NCBI GenBank assembly: GCA_020024855.1
Contig: JAHHTB010000062.1
Span: 1-10,335 of the forward strand
DNA: 10,335 nt
Direction: 5' to 3'
Source: Fusobacterium sp.
Lineage (GTDB): Bacteria > Fusobacteriota > Fusobacteriia > Fusobacteriales > Fusobacteriaceae
In this document: positions 1-6,461 of the stretch, one piece after another
Layout of the letters: every line of letters starts with the position of its first letter
How positions within the stretch are numbered: the stretch's first letter is position 1
Notes under the pieces: model-generated
What the model was told of the DNA's origin: nothing
Seen by the model: only the letters and a program-made list of their open reading frames with translations
Database searches by the model: none
Translations under genes and position numbers: made by a program

Positions 1-14
1 CTGTTATATAACAG
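1..14. repeat. 14-bp perfect palindrome at window edge
   Basis: CTGTTATATAACAG is its own reverse complement. It lies at the very edge of the window, about 80 nt upstream of the asnA leader promoter. It could be an operator or the remnant of a terminator belonging to a gene outside the window. No T-run follows it directly, and the sequence to its left is missing, so its role cannot be decided. Confidence 0.3.
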
Positions 15-94
15 TAAATAAGTATAAAAGTCTTTTTATTTTAACATAAAATTTCAAAAATAATAACTATTTTATTAATTAAAATAAAAATTAA

Positions 95-121
95 TTGACT
101 TTTTAATTAAAATAGTATAAC
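95..121 (+). promoter_or_regulatory. Putative sigma-70 promoter for the asnA leader transcript
   Basis: A -35-like TTGACT lies at 95-100 and a -10-like TATAAC at 116-121. The 15-nt spacer is shorter than the optimal 17. Initiation would fall near 127-129, giving a leader of about 240 nt before asnA. A 12-bp direct repeat, TTAATTAAAATA, occurs at 75-86 and 103-114. The second copy sits inside the spacer, so it may be a regulator site or simply AT-rich sequence. Confidence 0.5.
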
Positions 122-154
122 CTATATTCAATGAATAAATTCGGAGGAAAAAAG

Positions 155-220
155 ATGGAAATTATTGTTCTATTAAACATAAATAATAATGGCAATCTGA
201 AGGGATTTGAACTCGTGTAA
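155..220 (+). CDS. Asparagine-rich leader peptide upstream of asnA (21 codons)
   Basis: This 21-codon ORF runs from ATG 155 to TAA 218-220. A strong GGAGG (143-147) lies 7 nt before the start. An in-frame ATG at 131 has no such site, so 155 is preferred. Five Asn codons (AAC 176-178; AAT 182-184, 185-187, 188-190 and 194-196) fall within codons 8-14, giving NINNNGN. The last third uses GC-richer codons (GGC, CTG, CTC, GTG) that are uncommon in this AT-rich window, as expected if that stretch must also fold as RNA. The ORF precedes a terminator and the gene that makes asparagine. In amino-acid attenuators such as trp, his and phe, the leader peptide is rich in the amino acid the operon produces, so I infer this peptide senses charged tRNA-Asn. 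The peptide itself probably has no other function. Confidence 0.72.
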   Translation: MEIIVLLNINNNGNLKGFELV

Positions 221-323
221 ATTTTATTGAGGGCAAATCCGTTTTGACGTACAGTTATGATTTATGCCCTTTCTTCCATAAAAAAGTTAAATTGAAGTCA
301 TCTGGGTATAAATCAGATGACTT
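203..323 (+). promoter_or_regulatory. Candidate asparagine attenuator: mutually exclusive hairpins before asnA
   Basis: Four alternative helices can be drawn. Helix 1:2 pairs GGATTTG (203-209) with CAAATCC (234-240), plus CTC (212-214) with GAG (229-231). Helix 2:3 pairs 230-234 with 266-270 and 235-239 with 259-263. Helix 3:4, the proposed antiterminator, pairs ATGATTT (257-263) with AAGTCAT (295-301, one G-U) and CAG (252-254) with CTG (302-304). Helix 4:5 is the terminator. A ribosome stalled at the early Asn codons leaves 203-214 free. Helix 1:2 then forms, region 3 is released to pair with region 4, and asnA is read. A ribosome that reaches the stop codon covers region 1, so 2:3 and then the terminator form. 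The pairings are visible in the sequence; the regulatory logic is inference. The antiterminator is weaker than the terminator, so it would have to win by forming first. No T-box consensus is present. Confidence 0.6.
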
Positions 324-330
324 TTTTTAT
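295..330 (+). terminator. Intrinsic terminator (attenuator) in the asnA leader
   Basis: A perfect 10-bp stem pairs AAGTCATCTG (295-304) with CAGATGACTT (314-323) around a 9-nt loop. A run of T from 322 to 328 follows. The terminator lies after the Asn-rich leader ORF and 38 nt before the asnA start, so transcription must read through it to express asnA. That position makes it a regulatory terminator. The leader ORF and asnA are on the same strand with no other visible promoter between them. Confidence 0.88.
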
Positions 331-368
331 TCTTTGAATTAAAAATAATTTAATAAAGAGGTGGAATT

Positions 369-1376
369 ATGAAAGATGTATTAGTACCAGAAGGATATGA
401 AAACAAATTAAGCCTTTTGGAAACAGAAGTAAGTATTAAAAAAGTAAAAGATTTTTTTGAAAGAGCTCTGTCTTATGAATTAAATCTTACAAGAGTTTCT
501 GCACCATTATTTGTAAGAGAAGATTCTGGACTTAATGACAACCTAAATGGTTATGAAAAACCTGTTTCTTTTACTACTAAGCTTGAAGATGGAGATTACC
601 ACATTGTTCATTCTCTAGCAAAATGGAAAAGAATGGCTCTTCACAAATATCAATTCCCTATGCATACAGGACTTTACACTGACATGAATGCAATTAGAAG
701 AGAGGAAGATCTTTCAAATATTCATTCTCTTTATGTTGATCAATGGGACTGGGAACTTATCATTAAGAAAGAAGAAAGAACAACAAAAACTTTACAACAC
801 ATTGTTAGAAATATTTTCAGAGCATTTAAAAAGACTGAAGAATATATTTTAAGAGAATACCCTCAACTTTCTAAAAAACTTCCAGAAGAAATTACATTTA
901 TAACTTCTCAAGAATTAGAAGATAGATACCCTAATTTAACACCAAAAGAAAGAGAACATGCTATTGCAAAAGAATATAAAGCTGTCTTTATTTCTCAAAT
1001 TGGAAAAACTTTAAATTCAGGAGAAAAACATGACGGAAGAGCTCCTGACTATGATGACTGGGAATTAAATGGAGATATTTTATTCTGGTATCCACCTTTA
1101 AATAGATCTGTTGAACTTTCATCTATGGGTATAAGAGTTAGTGAAGAGAGTCTTGAGAAACAATTAAAACTTGCAAATGCTGAAGAAAAAAAAGAATTTC
1201 CTTTCCATAAAGCTCTATTAGAAGGAAAATTACCATATACAATTGGAGGAGGGATAGGACAATCTAGAATTTGTTTATTCTTCCTTGATAAAGTTCATAT
1301 TGGAGAAGTTCAGGCATCTGTTTGGCCAAAAGAAATGGTTGAAGCATATGAAAAATGTGGAGTTCATTTCCTATAA
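369..1376 (+). CDS. asnA: Aspartate--ammonia ligase (asparagine synthetase A)
   Basis: This 335-residue cytoplasmic enzyme makes asparagine from aspartate, ammonia and ATP, releasing AMP and pyrophosphate. The length is close to the roughly 330 residues of E. coli AsnA. The fold is related to class II aminoacyl-tRNA synthetases. Family signatures are visible in order: HSLAKWKR (81-88), YVDQWDWE (122-129), HDGRAPDYDDW (221-231), ELSSMGIRV (249-257), GGGIGQSR (293-300), and HIGEVQASVWP near the C-terminus. The start at 369 is supported by GAGGTGG at 358-364. No truncation or missing motif is seen. The gene stands alone behind the Asn-rich leader and terminator, so its expression is probably tied to asparagine or tRNA-Asn charging. 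It ends in a terminator shared with the convergent XRE gene. Confidence 0.98.
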   Translation: MKDVLVPEGYENKLSLLETEVSIKKVKDFFERALSYELNLTRVSAPLFVREDSGLNDNLNGYEKPVSFTTKLEDGDYHIVHSLAKWKRMALHKYQFPMHTGLYTDMNAIRREEDLSNIHSLYVDQWDWELIIKKEERTTKTLQHIVRNIFRAFKKTEEYILREYPQLSKKLPEEITFITSQELEDRYPNLTPKEREHAIAKEYKAVFISQIGKTLNSGEKHDGRAPDYDDWELNGDILFWYPPLNRSVELSSMGIRVSEESLEKQLKLANAEEKKEFPFHKALLEGKLPYTIGGGIGQSRICLFFLDKVHIGEVQASVWPKEMVEAYEKCGVHFL

Positions 1377-1377
1377 T

Positions 1378-1413
1378 AAAAAAATGGGTTGTTATTTTAC
1401 AGCCCATTTTTTT
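1378..1413. terminator. Bidirectional terminator between asnA and the XRE regulator
   Basis: The stem runs from 1378-1392 to 1399-1413 around a 6-nt loop (TATTTT). Its core is ATGGGTTGT against ACAGCCCAT with one G-U pair, extended by an A-run on the left and a T-run on the right. It therefore gives a U-tailed hairpin in both directions. The minus-strand XRE gene's stop codon (1412-1414) overlaps its edge. Confidence 0.9.
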
Positions 1414-2170
1414 ATTCTCTTACAAGAGAACTACTCATTAATGTTTTTACATAGCATTTTAATGCTTCTCTTTTTAAACTAAATTTATCTGCCTTTGTAA
1501 TATATGGACTATCAAAAAGAATATTTACAATTCCCATAGATTTATTAAATTCATTTAGCTGATCCTGTGTTAATTCTATAATTTTTTCTTCCTCATTCTC
1601 ATAATAATGTAGAACAATCTTATTAAGATTTATCACATCAAAATAAAGTTCTCTTCCTGTTTCAAGAATAATATCTGGTTTCAAAAAACTTTTTTCTGAT
1701 ATTTTCCCTTTGCTTTCAGAATTATCTTTTACAAGTATCTCCTTTGTTGTCTTTAAAATTTTTACAAACTTAGAAATTCTTGATTCTGGGATAATAGATA
1801 TTCCTTCTTCTATCTCCTCTATTCTTTTTCTTGTTTTGTATCCTGTTAGCTCTGCAAGTTGTTCTTGAGAAAGTCCCTGTTCCTCTCTAAGCCTTTTTAC
1901 TATATTTATATCATCTGTACTGTTCTGTAAATCTTTCTCATTTAAAGTACTGCTTTCTATAAGACTTGATATATAACTAGAACTAATATTAAAATATCTT
2001 GCATATATCGAAAGATAAATCCCTGTAGGAACAATCTGTCCGCTTTCCCATTTAGAAATCATATTTTTATTTATTTTTAAATTATATTCTTTATTAAAAA
2101 TTTCACAAAGTTCTTCTTTGGAAAGTCTTTTCTCTAATCTCAGTGTTCTTAAAATTCCATTCTTATACAT
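1412..2170 (-). CDS. XRE-family transcriptional regulator with two helix-turn-helix domains
   Basis: This 252-residue protein has two Cro/C1-type helix-turn-helix domains. The first spans about residues 6-68 (LRLEKRLSKEELCEIF, then ISKWESGQIVP). The second spans about 89-144 (VKRLREEQGLSQEQLAELTG, then RIEEIEEGISIIP). A C-terminal part of about 100 residues (150-252) matches no domain I recognise; it is charged, lacks membrane segments, and may sense a ligand or mediate dimerisation. AAAGGAG lies a few nt before the ATG. The gene is monocistronic, with its own promoter on the minus strand, and converges on asnA. No toxin, phage or restriction gene adjoins it, so its target is unknown. It could be autoregulatory or a global regulator. 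The family call is firm; the function is not. Confidence 0.9.
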   Translation of the reverse strand: MYKNGILRTLRLEKRLSKEELCEIFNKEYNLKINKNMISKWESGQIVPTGIYLSIYARYFNISSSYISSLIESSTLNEKDLQNSTDDINIVKRLREEQGLSQEQLAELTGYKTRKRIEEIEEGISIIPESRISKFVKILKTTKEILVKDNSESKGKISEKSFLKPDIILETGRELYFDVINLNKIVLHYYENEEEKIIELTQDQLNEFNKSMGIVNILFDSPYITKADKFSLKREALKCYVKTLMSSSLVRE

Positions 2171-2194
2171 TTACTACTCCTTTCTGCCCTGATT

Positions 2195-2223
2195 ATTTTA
2201 CTATTTTATTATTTAAAATTCAA
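2195..2223 (-). promoter_or_regulatory. Putative sigma-70 promoter of the XRE regulator
   Basis: Read on the minus strand, TTGAAT (2218-2223) and TAAAAT (2195-2200) are separated by exactly 17 nt. They lie 24 nt upstream of the XRE start codon, with the ribosome binding site between. The spacer is AT-rich, with TAAAATA repeated around the -10 region. Confidence 0.6.
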
Positions 2224-2238
2224 ATAAATTTTTCCATT

Positions 2239-2275
2239 AAAAAAAGAAACCTCAATAACCTTATGAAGTTTCTTT
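2239..2275 (-). terminator. Terminator after the MocR-type regulator
   Basis: The arms AAAGAAAC (2243-2250) and GTTTCTTT (2268-2275) pair. Two further pairs form inside after one mismatch, and the loop is about 11 nt. Read on the minus strand, the stem is followed by a run of T (complement of 2239-2245). It sits just beyond the stop codon at 2283 and also separates that transcript from the XRE promoter. Confidence 0.75.
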
Positions 2276-2282
2276 AGTTTTA

Positions 2283-3671
2283 TTATTTTAATTTATCTAT
2301 TGCACAGGCAAATAATTTTATCCCATCTTCTATATCTTTTTCTTCACACTGAGCAAAACTTATTCTCACATAGTTATCTTTATTTTCAGAAAAAACTACT
2401 CCTGGAAGAATTCCAACACCATGAGAAAGCATACTAACATAAATAGCTTTACTTGATATATTTTCTGGAAGTTTTATCCAAAAACATAAACCACCTTTTG
2501 GTTTTTTAAAAGTTATATCTTTTATCTTCTTAAGGCATGTATACATTTTTTTCTGTTTCTCTTTAAAAATTCTTCTAGCTTTTTCCATATGAATATCCCA
2601 ATCTCCATTTTCAAGAAGATATTGAAAAGCTCTCTGATTTAAACCAGAATGATAAACATTTGTAGAAAATTTTCTTGTTAAAATAGTTTGTAATAAAAAA
2701 TTTGGAATAGTTATGTATGCTAGTCTAAGTCCTGGCATAAAAATTTTTGAATAACTTTTTATATAAATAACTCTATCATTTTTATCCAAACTTTTTAAAG
2801 TTTCTGGCTTCTCTCCTGTAAAATATAAATTTGATAACCCATCATCTTCTAAAATATAAAAATCAAATTTTTCAGCTAACTCTAAAAGTTTTTTCTTTTT
2901 TTCATAGTTTATTGATATTCCTGTAGGATTTTGAAAATTAGGCATAGTATAAAATAATTTTATTTTTTTTTTATATAAAATTTTTTCTAATTCTTTAATT
3001 GAAAATCCATCATTATAAACAGAAACTTCCATCACTCTACAACCAGCCTTTTTAAATGTATCTTTTGCCCCTCTATAAGTTGGATCTTCCACTACTACAA
3101 TATCATTTTGGTAAAGAAAAGACTCTGAAATAATGTCTATTCCTTGTTGAGCTCCTGAAACAATCTGTATATTTTTTATATCTACATCTATTTTTTCTTT
3201 TTTTAATTTTTCTGAAATAGTTTTACGAAGGAAATAGTACCCTTGTGGATCTTCATAAAGAAAAGCTGATTCTTTATCTCTATCTAATACAAAATTTATA
3301 GCTCTTTTTAAACTTGCCATAGGTAAAATTGTTTCATTTGGAGTTGCTGAAGCAAAGTCTATATTAAATTCAGGATTAAAATATCCATATCTAAAAGTTT
3401 CACTTTCCATATGATCCTCTAAATATACATTTCTCTTTTTTTGGAATTTTATATATGCTCCACTTCCCTCTTTTTTTATAATATATCCATTTTTTTCCAA
3501 TTCATCATATGCTTTAGCAACTGTTGAAGGGCTTATGTTAAGTTCTTCGGCCATTTTTCTAACAGGAATAAGTTTTCCTTTTATTTTTCCTTTTTCTATT
3601 TTTTCTTTTATTTGAAAGTAAAGTTGAAGATATATTTTTCCACTTTTTTTTATCTGTATAGGTTTTTCCAT
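2283..3671 (-). CDS. MocR-type GntR regulator with PLP-dependent aminotransferase domain
   Basis: This 462-residue protein has an N-terminal GntR winged helix (about 5-75, with LIPVRKMAEELNISPSTVAKAYDELEKNGYI-like features) joined to a fold-type-I aminotransferase domain (about 100-462). In the latter are QNPTG (247-251), LEDDG (264-268), the PLP-lysine motif SYSK (K309) followed by MPGLRLAY, and a C-terminal YVRISFAQ arginine. Such proteins bind pyridoxal phosphate or an aldimine and act as transcription factors rather than enzymes. The start at 3671 (ATG) is chosen because GGGAG (3682-3686) lies 10 nt ahead; a longer reading from a TTG at 3695 has no better site. It follows the lipoprotein gene by 27 nt and is probably co-transcribed with it. 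Where many relatives have Tyr after EDD, this one has Gly. Whether it controls vitamin B6 synthesis (PdxR), GABA use (GabR) or something else cannot be told. Confidence 0.92.
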   Translation of the reverse strand: MEKPIQIKKSGKIYLQLYFQIKEKIEKGKIKGKLIPVRKMAEELNISPSTVAKAYDELEKNGYIIKKEGSGAYIKFQKKRNVYLEDHMESETFRYGYFNPEFNIDFASATPNETILPMASLKRAINFVLDRDKESAFLYEDPQGYYFLRKTISEKLKKEKIDVDIKNIQIVSGAQQGIDIISESFLYQNDIVVVEDPTYRGAKDTFKKAGCRVMEVSVYNDGFSIKELEKILYKKKIKLFYTMPNFQNPTGISINYEKKKKLLELAEKFDFYILEDDGLSNLYFTGEKPETLKSLDKNDRVIYIKSYSKIFMPGLRLAYITIPNFLLQTILTRKFSTNVYHSGLNQRAFQYLLENGDWDIHMEKARRIFKEKQKKMYTCLKKIKDITFKKPKGGLCFWIKLPENISSKAIYVSMLSHGVGILPGVVFSENKDNYVRISFAQCEEKDIEDGIKLFACAIDKLK

Positions 3672-3698
3672 TGTTGTCCATCTCCCAAAAATCAAAAA

Positions 3699-4415
3699 TT
3701 ATTTTGCAATTGCACTTGTACTTACTTCACCTTTTTTCATCATCTGAACTTCTAAATCATCATCAGGAACAACTACATTTATAATCTGTCTACTATTAGT
3801 TCCTATATATCCACTTATTCCTTTTACAAGATAAGGAAATACATATCTCAAATCTCCATTTTCATCAGTTATATTTCCAGATATCTGCCAAATATTTTTT
3901 GTTTTTGTTTTATTAAATGAATTTATATAAATATTTTTTGAATAAGAAGTTCTTGTTCCTATTCTAGTTCTATATCCAACAATTTCATATTCTCTATCCC
4001 AGTATGTATAAGGATAGTACACACCATCTATCTTTCTATATCTTGTATAAGGGCGAAGAACTGTATCATATACAGGCTCTTCATAAGAATAAGTATATAC
4101 TTGAGGTGCTGATATATTATAATCAAAAACTATATATTGATCTGCATTTTTTATATTATTTACCTTTATATATCCTCTTTGTGCCAAAATAATATCAATA
4201 TATTTTTCAAATTCTTTCACTTGTAAAGCTATAGTTTTATCTTTTAATTTCTTTTCACTAACTTGAAGAAAATATTTTTTTCCAATATTTTCATTAGTAC
4301 TATACGAACTTACATTTACTGAATGACGATAGGATACACAACCATTAAAAGAAAACAACATAATAAAAAATATAAAATATAAAAATTTTGATAATTTTAT
4401 TTTATTTTGTCTCAT
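3699..4415 (-). CDS. Tyrosine-rich lipoprotein of unknown function
   Basis: This 238-residue protein starts with a lysine-containing N-terminus, a hydrophobic stretch (about 10-23) and a lipobox-like SFNGC, placing the lipidated cysteine at residue 26. It is therefore expected to be membrane-anchored on the outside of the inner membrane or in the outer membrane. The middle (107-158) contains 13 tyrosines in 52 residues, mixed with Arg and Pro, for example RPYTRYR and GVYYPYTYWD. This suggests a beta-rich, surface-adhesive or assembly role, but I recognise no family with confidence. AAAGGAG precedes the ATG by 6 nt, and an extended -10 promoter lies just upstream. The MocR regulator follows 27 nt downstream, so the two probably share an mRNA. 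The lipoprotein call is good; the role is unknown. Confidence 0.85.
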   Translation of the reverse strand: MRQNKIKLSKFLYFIFFIMLFSFNGCVSYRHSVNVSSYSTNENIGKKYFLQVSEKKLKDKTIALQVKEFEKYIDIILAQRGYIKVNNIKNADQYIVFDYNISAPQVYTYSYEEPVYDTVLRPYTRYRKIDGVYYPYTYWDREYEIVGYRTRIGTRTSYSKNIYINSFNKTKTKNIWQISGNITDENGDLRYVFPYLVKGISGYIGTNSRQIINVVVPDDDLEVQMMKKGEVSTSAIAK

Positions 4416-4434
4416 ATGAAACTCCTTTCTTTAA

Positions 4435-4443
4435 ATTATATCA
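4435..4443 (-). promoter_or_regulatory. Extended -10 promoter for the lipoprotein/MocR unit
   Basis: On the minus strand the sequence reads TGATATAAT, an exact -10 hexamer with the TGn extension. It lies about 20 nt from the lipoprotein start codon. No good -35 is found at 17 nt, which is typical of extended -10 promoters. The implied 5' leader is very short and consists of little beyond the ribosome binding site. Confidence 0.6.
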
Positions 4444-4481
4444 TAGTAATATAGAAAAAATGAGGTGTTTTTTATTTTTTC

Positions 4482-4520
4482 TTAAAATAAAATTGACTTT
4501 GGTTTTACCAAAGTCAATTT
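4482..4520 (-). terminator. Terminator after the GT9 glycosyltransferase
   Basis: A perfect 13-bp stem pairs AAATTGACTTTGG (4490-4502) with CCAAAGTCAATTT (4508-4520) around a 5-nt loop. On the minus strand it begins directly after the TAG stop at 4522-4524 and is followed by a U-rich tail (TATTTT). It ends the pssA-GT9 transcript. Confidence 0.85.
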
Positions 4521-4521
4521 A

Positions 4522-5556
4522 CTATCTTTTTACATATTTAAAATAAATCTCTTTAACTTTTGAAACTATATATTCAGGAGTCATTAGTCTATATTTTTCA
4601 TCTCTTGTCATATTTTCAGTATTCGTCCTTATATCTCTGACTTCAACACCTTGATGTCTATCACTAGCATTAGCAAGCCATTCTTTTTTGTCAGAATCTG
4701 GGTTAAATATTGCAAAACTTGGAATATCAAGACTTTGTGCCAAGTGCCTTGGCCCTCCTTCATTTCCAAAAAACATATCGCAGTTTGAAAGTAACATTGC
4801 AAGTTCTCTTATTGAAGTCGTTTCTATATTAGAAAATATTTTTTTATTATCATCTAATAAATTTTTGTGAACATTATGTGCAAAATCTTTTTCATCAGGT
4901 GAATAATAAAAGACAATTTGTATATCTAAATCTTTAAGAAGAGTATTTATTACTTCTACCATATACTCTATAGGGTAAACTTTTGAAGGTACTCTAGAAT
5001 TTATGGCACAAGCTACAACTGGTTTTAAAAAATTAATTCCTGCTTCTTTCATTTTATTTCTCATATATTCTTTTTCTTCTTTAGTAATTGTAAGTGTATA
5101 ATTATTATCATATATGATTTTATACTTTTCTTCTAAGGGTTTTAACATTCTTAAAAATTTATCAACCTTATCTTTTGCATCTTTTGGTTCTTCTATTTTG
5201 TGTGTATAAGTATATCCTCTATATTTCTTTTTACGTCCTATTCTATAAACCGAACTTAAAGACAATAAAGTAAAAAATTCACTTTTAGGTGTAGACATAA
5301 TATCTATCACTATATCATATTTTTTTCTTGTTATTTTCCAAACTTTCAAAAAATATTTGAAAGGATTTTTTTGTTCTTCTTTAGTTATTTTTATAACATT
5401 ATCAATATATTTATGATTTTCAAATAAAGGTACAACATGTTCGTATAAAACATAATCTATTTCTGCATCTGGAAATGTCTTTTTTAATGTATTACATATT
5501 GAAGAAGATAAAATAGCATCCCCTATTTGTTTAAATCTTACAACTAAGATTTTCAT
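4522..5556 (-). CDS. Glycosyltransferase family 9 (ADP-heptose:LPS heptosyltransferase-like)
   Basis: This 344-residue enzyme has two Rossmann-type halves. The N-terminal signature MKILVVRFKQIGDAILSSS (1-19) includes the family's conserved Asp after Gly (D13). The C-terminal nucleotide-sugar motif is GNEGGPRHLA (264-273), where relatives usually have a GNDSGPMHLA-like sequence. GT9 enzymes transfer heptose from ADP-heptose to the inner core of lipopolysaccharide on the cytoplasmic face of the inner membrane. Donor and acceptor cannot be read from sequence, so this could be WaaC/WaaF-like or a related lipooligosaccharide transferase. GGGAGG precedes the ATG closely. The gene follows pssA by 50 nt on the same strand with no terminator in between, so it is probably part of the same envelope operon. 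It is full length with no visible defect. Confidence 0.93.
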   Translation of the reverse strand: MKILVVRFKQIGDAILSSSICNTLKKTFPDAEIDYVLYEHVVPLFENHKYIDNVIKITKEEQKNPFKYFLKVWKITRKKYDIVIDIMSTPKSEFFTLLSLSSVYRIGRKKKYRGYTYTHKIEEPKDAKDKVDKFLRMLKPLEEKYKIIYDNNYTLTITKEEKEYMRNKMKEAGINFLKPVVACAINSRVPSKVYPIEYMVEVINTLLKDLDIQIVFYYSPDEKDFAHNVHKNLLDDNKKIFSNIETTSIRELAMLLSNCDMFFGNEGGPRHLAQSLDIPSFAIFNPDSDKKEWLANASDRHQGVEVRDIRTNTENMTRDEKYRLMTPEYIVSKVKEIYFKYVKR

Positions 5557-5606
5557 AATCCTCCCTAAATTATTAAAGAAAATAGTTCTGTTATTCTCTT
5601 TGGTTT

Positions 5607-6338
5607 TTATTCTTTATTTTCTTCTCTGTCACTTGAATGTTTTAATTCTTTTTTATATAAATGGTACTGGAATAAATTATAAATTATATAATAGAAAGAA
5701 ATAATAAACATACTATATTTTAATGTTCCTAATACTACAATTACAAAAGGTACCATAAAATTTTTAGGTATTCTAAATACCTTATCTGGAGTTAAGAATG
5801 TAATTGTTGATACCATAAGAACTGCTGATATAATAGTTATTGCTATAAATACTTCTACATTAAAAAATTGATACTCAAAATGTCCTTCTAATGCTTTACA
5901 AATAAGAAGATATGATATTACAGTTGCTGCCCCATTAGGAATAGGCATTCCACTAAAATCATCTTTATCTTCTGAAGCTGTTGTTATTACATTAAACTTA
6001 ACAAGTCTCATAACACCACAGAAAGCATATATAAATGCTACTGGAATTACTATTGAAACAAATTTAGGATATGCAGATAAAATAGAATAAACTAAAATAC
6101 TTGGAGCTATACCAAATGATATCGCATCAGAGAAGGAGTCAAATTCTTTACCAAATTCACTAAAAGCATTTAATTTTCTTGCTGTTTTCCCATCTAATGC
6201 ATCACATACCATTGCTAAAAATATAAACCATATTGCATAATCTATGTTTCCTCTTATTGATGAAGTTATACTTAAATAACCAAGAAGCATATTAGCAGCA
6301 GTTATTGCATTGGGTGCTATATATTTCTTTTCTACCAT
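5607..6338 (-). CDS. pssA: CDP-diacylglycerol--serine O-phosphatidyltransferase (phosphatidylserine synthase)
   Basis: This 243-residue membrane enzyme belongs to the CDP-alcohol phosphatidyltransferase family. It joins serine to CDP-diacylglycerol to form phosphatidylserine, the precursor of phosphatidylethanolamine. The complete catalytic motif is present: D46, D49-G50, A53-R54, G63, D67 and D71, with the canonical spacing. The N-terminal APNAITAANMLLGY resembles the pssA-type branch rather than the phosphatidylglycerophosphate synthases. Several hydrophobic segments follow (about 35-45, 72-112, 135-150 and 160-230). The start at 6338 has AGGAAGTGG upstream and a well-formed promoter at 6377-6405. 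It is the first gene of a probable two-gene unit with the GT9 glycosyltransferase, and it diverges from trhA. The exact alcohol substrate (serine) is inferred from overall resemblance. Confidence 0.92.
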   Translation of the reverse strand: MVEKKYIAPNAITAANMLLGYLSITSSIRGNIDYAIWFIFLAMVCDALDGKTARKLNAFSEFGKEFDSFSDAISFGIAPSILVYSILSAYPKFVSIVIPVAFIYAFCGVMRLVKFNVITTASEDKDDFSGMPIPNGAATVISYLLICKALEGHFEYQFFNVEVFIAITIISAVLMVSTITFLTPDKVFRIPKNFMVPFVIVVLGTLKYSMFIISFYYIIYNLFQYHLYKKELKHSSDREENKE

Positions 6339-6376
6339 TTTTTACCACTTCCTATTTCATAAAATAAAATCAATTA

Positions 6377-6405
6377 ATTCTAGCATGAAAACAAAAAAAA
6401 TACAA
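6377..6405 (-). promoter_or_regulatory. Promoter of pssA and the downstream glycosyltransferase
   Basis: On the minus strand, TTGTAT (6400-6405) and TAGAAT (6377-6382) are spaced by 17 nt. TGC immediately precedes the -10, giving an extended -10 as well. The distance to the pssA start is about 38 nt. Confidence 0.75.
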
Positions 6406-6461
6406 TGGTATTTTGAAATAGTGCATTTTCATATTATAAAGTATTGTAAATGTAAAAATTA

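Noticed and set aside
128..368. T-box riboswitch in the asnA leader
   Set aside because: Some asparagine genes in Firmicutes use T-boxes, and the leader has a terminator. However, no T-box consensus (AGGGTGGTACCGCG-like) precedes the terminator, while a translated Asn-rich ORF is present.
2283..3695. Longer MocR reading from a TTG at 3695
   Set aside because: The first eight residues are not family-like. The ATG at 3671 has GGGAG at a good distance and gives a standard N-terminus.
4004..4192. Open frame opposite the lipoprotein gene
   Set aside because: It has no ribosome binding site or recognisable protein features, and it arises opposite the Tyr-rich coding stretch.
4490..4520. 13-bp inverted repeat as a transposon end or operator
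   Set aside because: It begins directly after a stop codon, has a 5-nt loop and a U-rich tail in the direction of that gene, and no transposase is nearby. A terminator is the simpler explanation.
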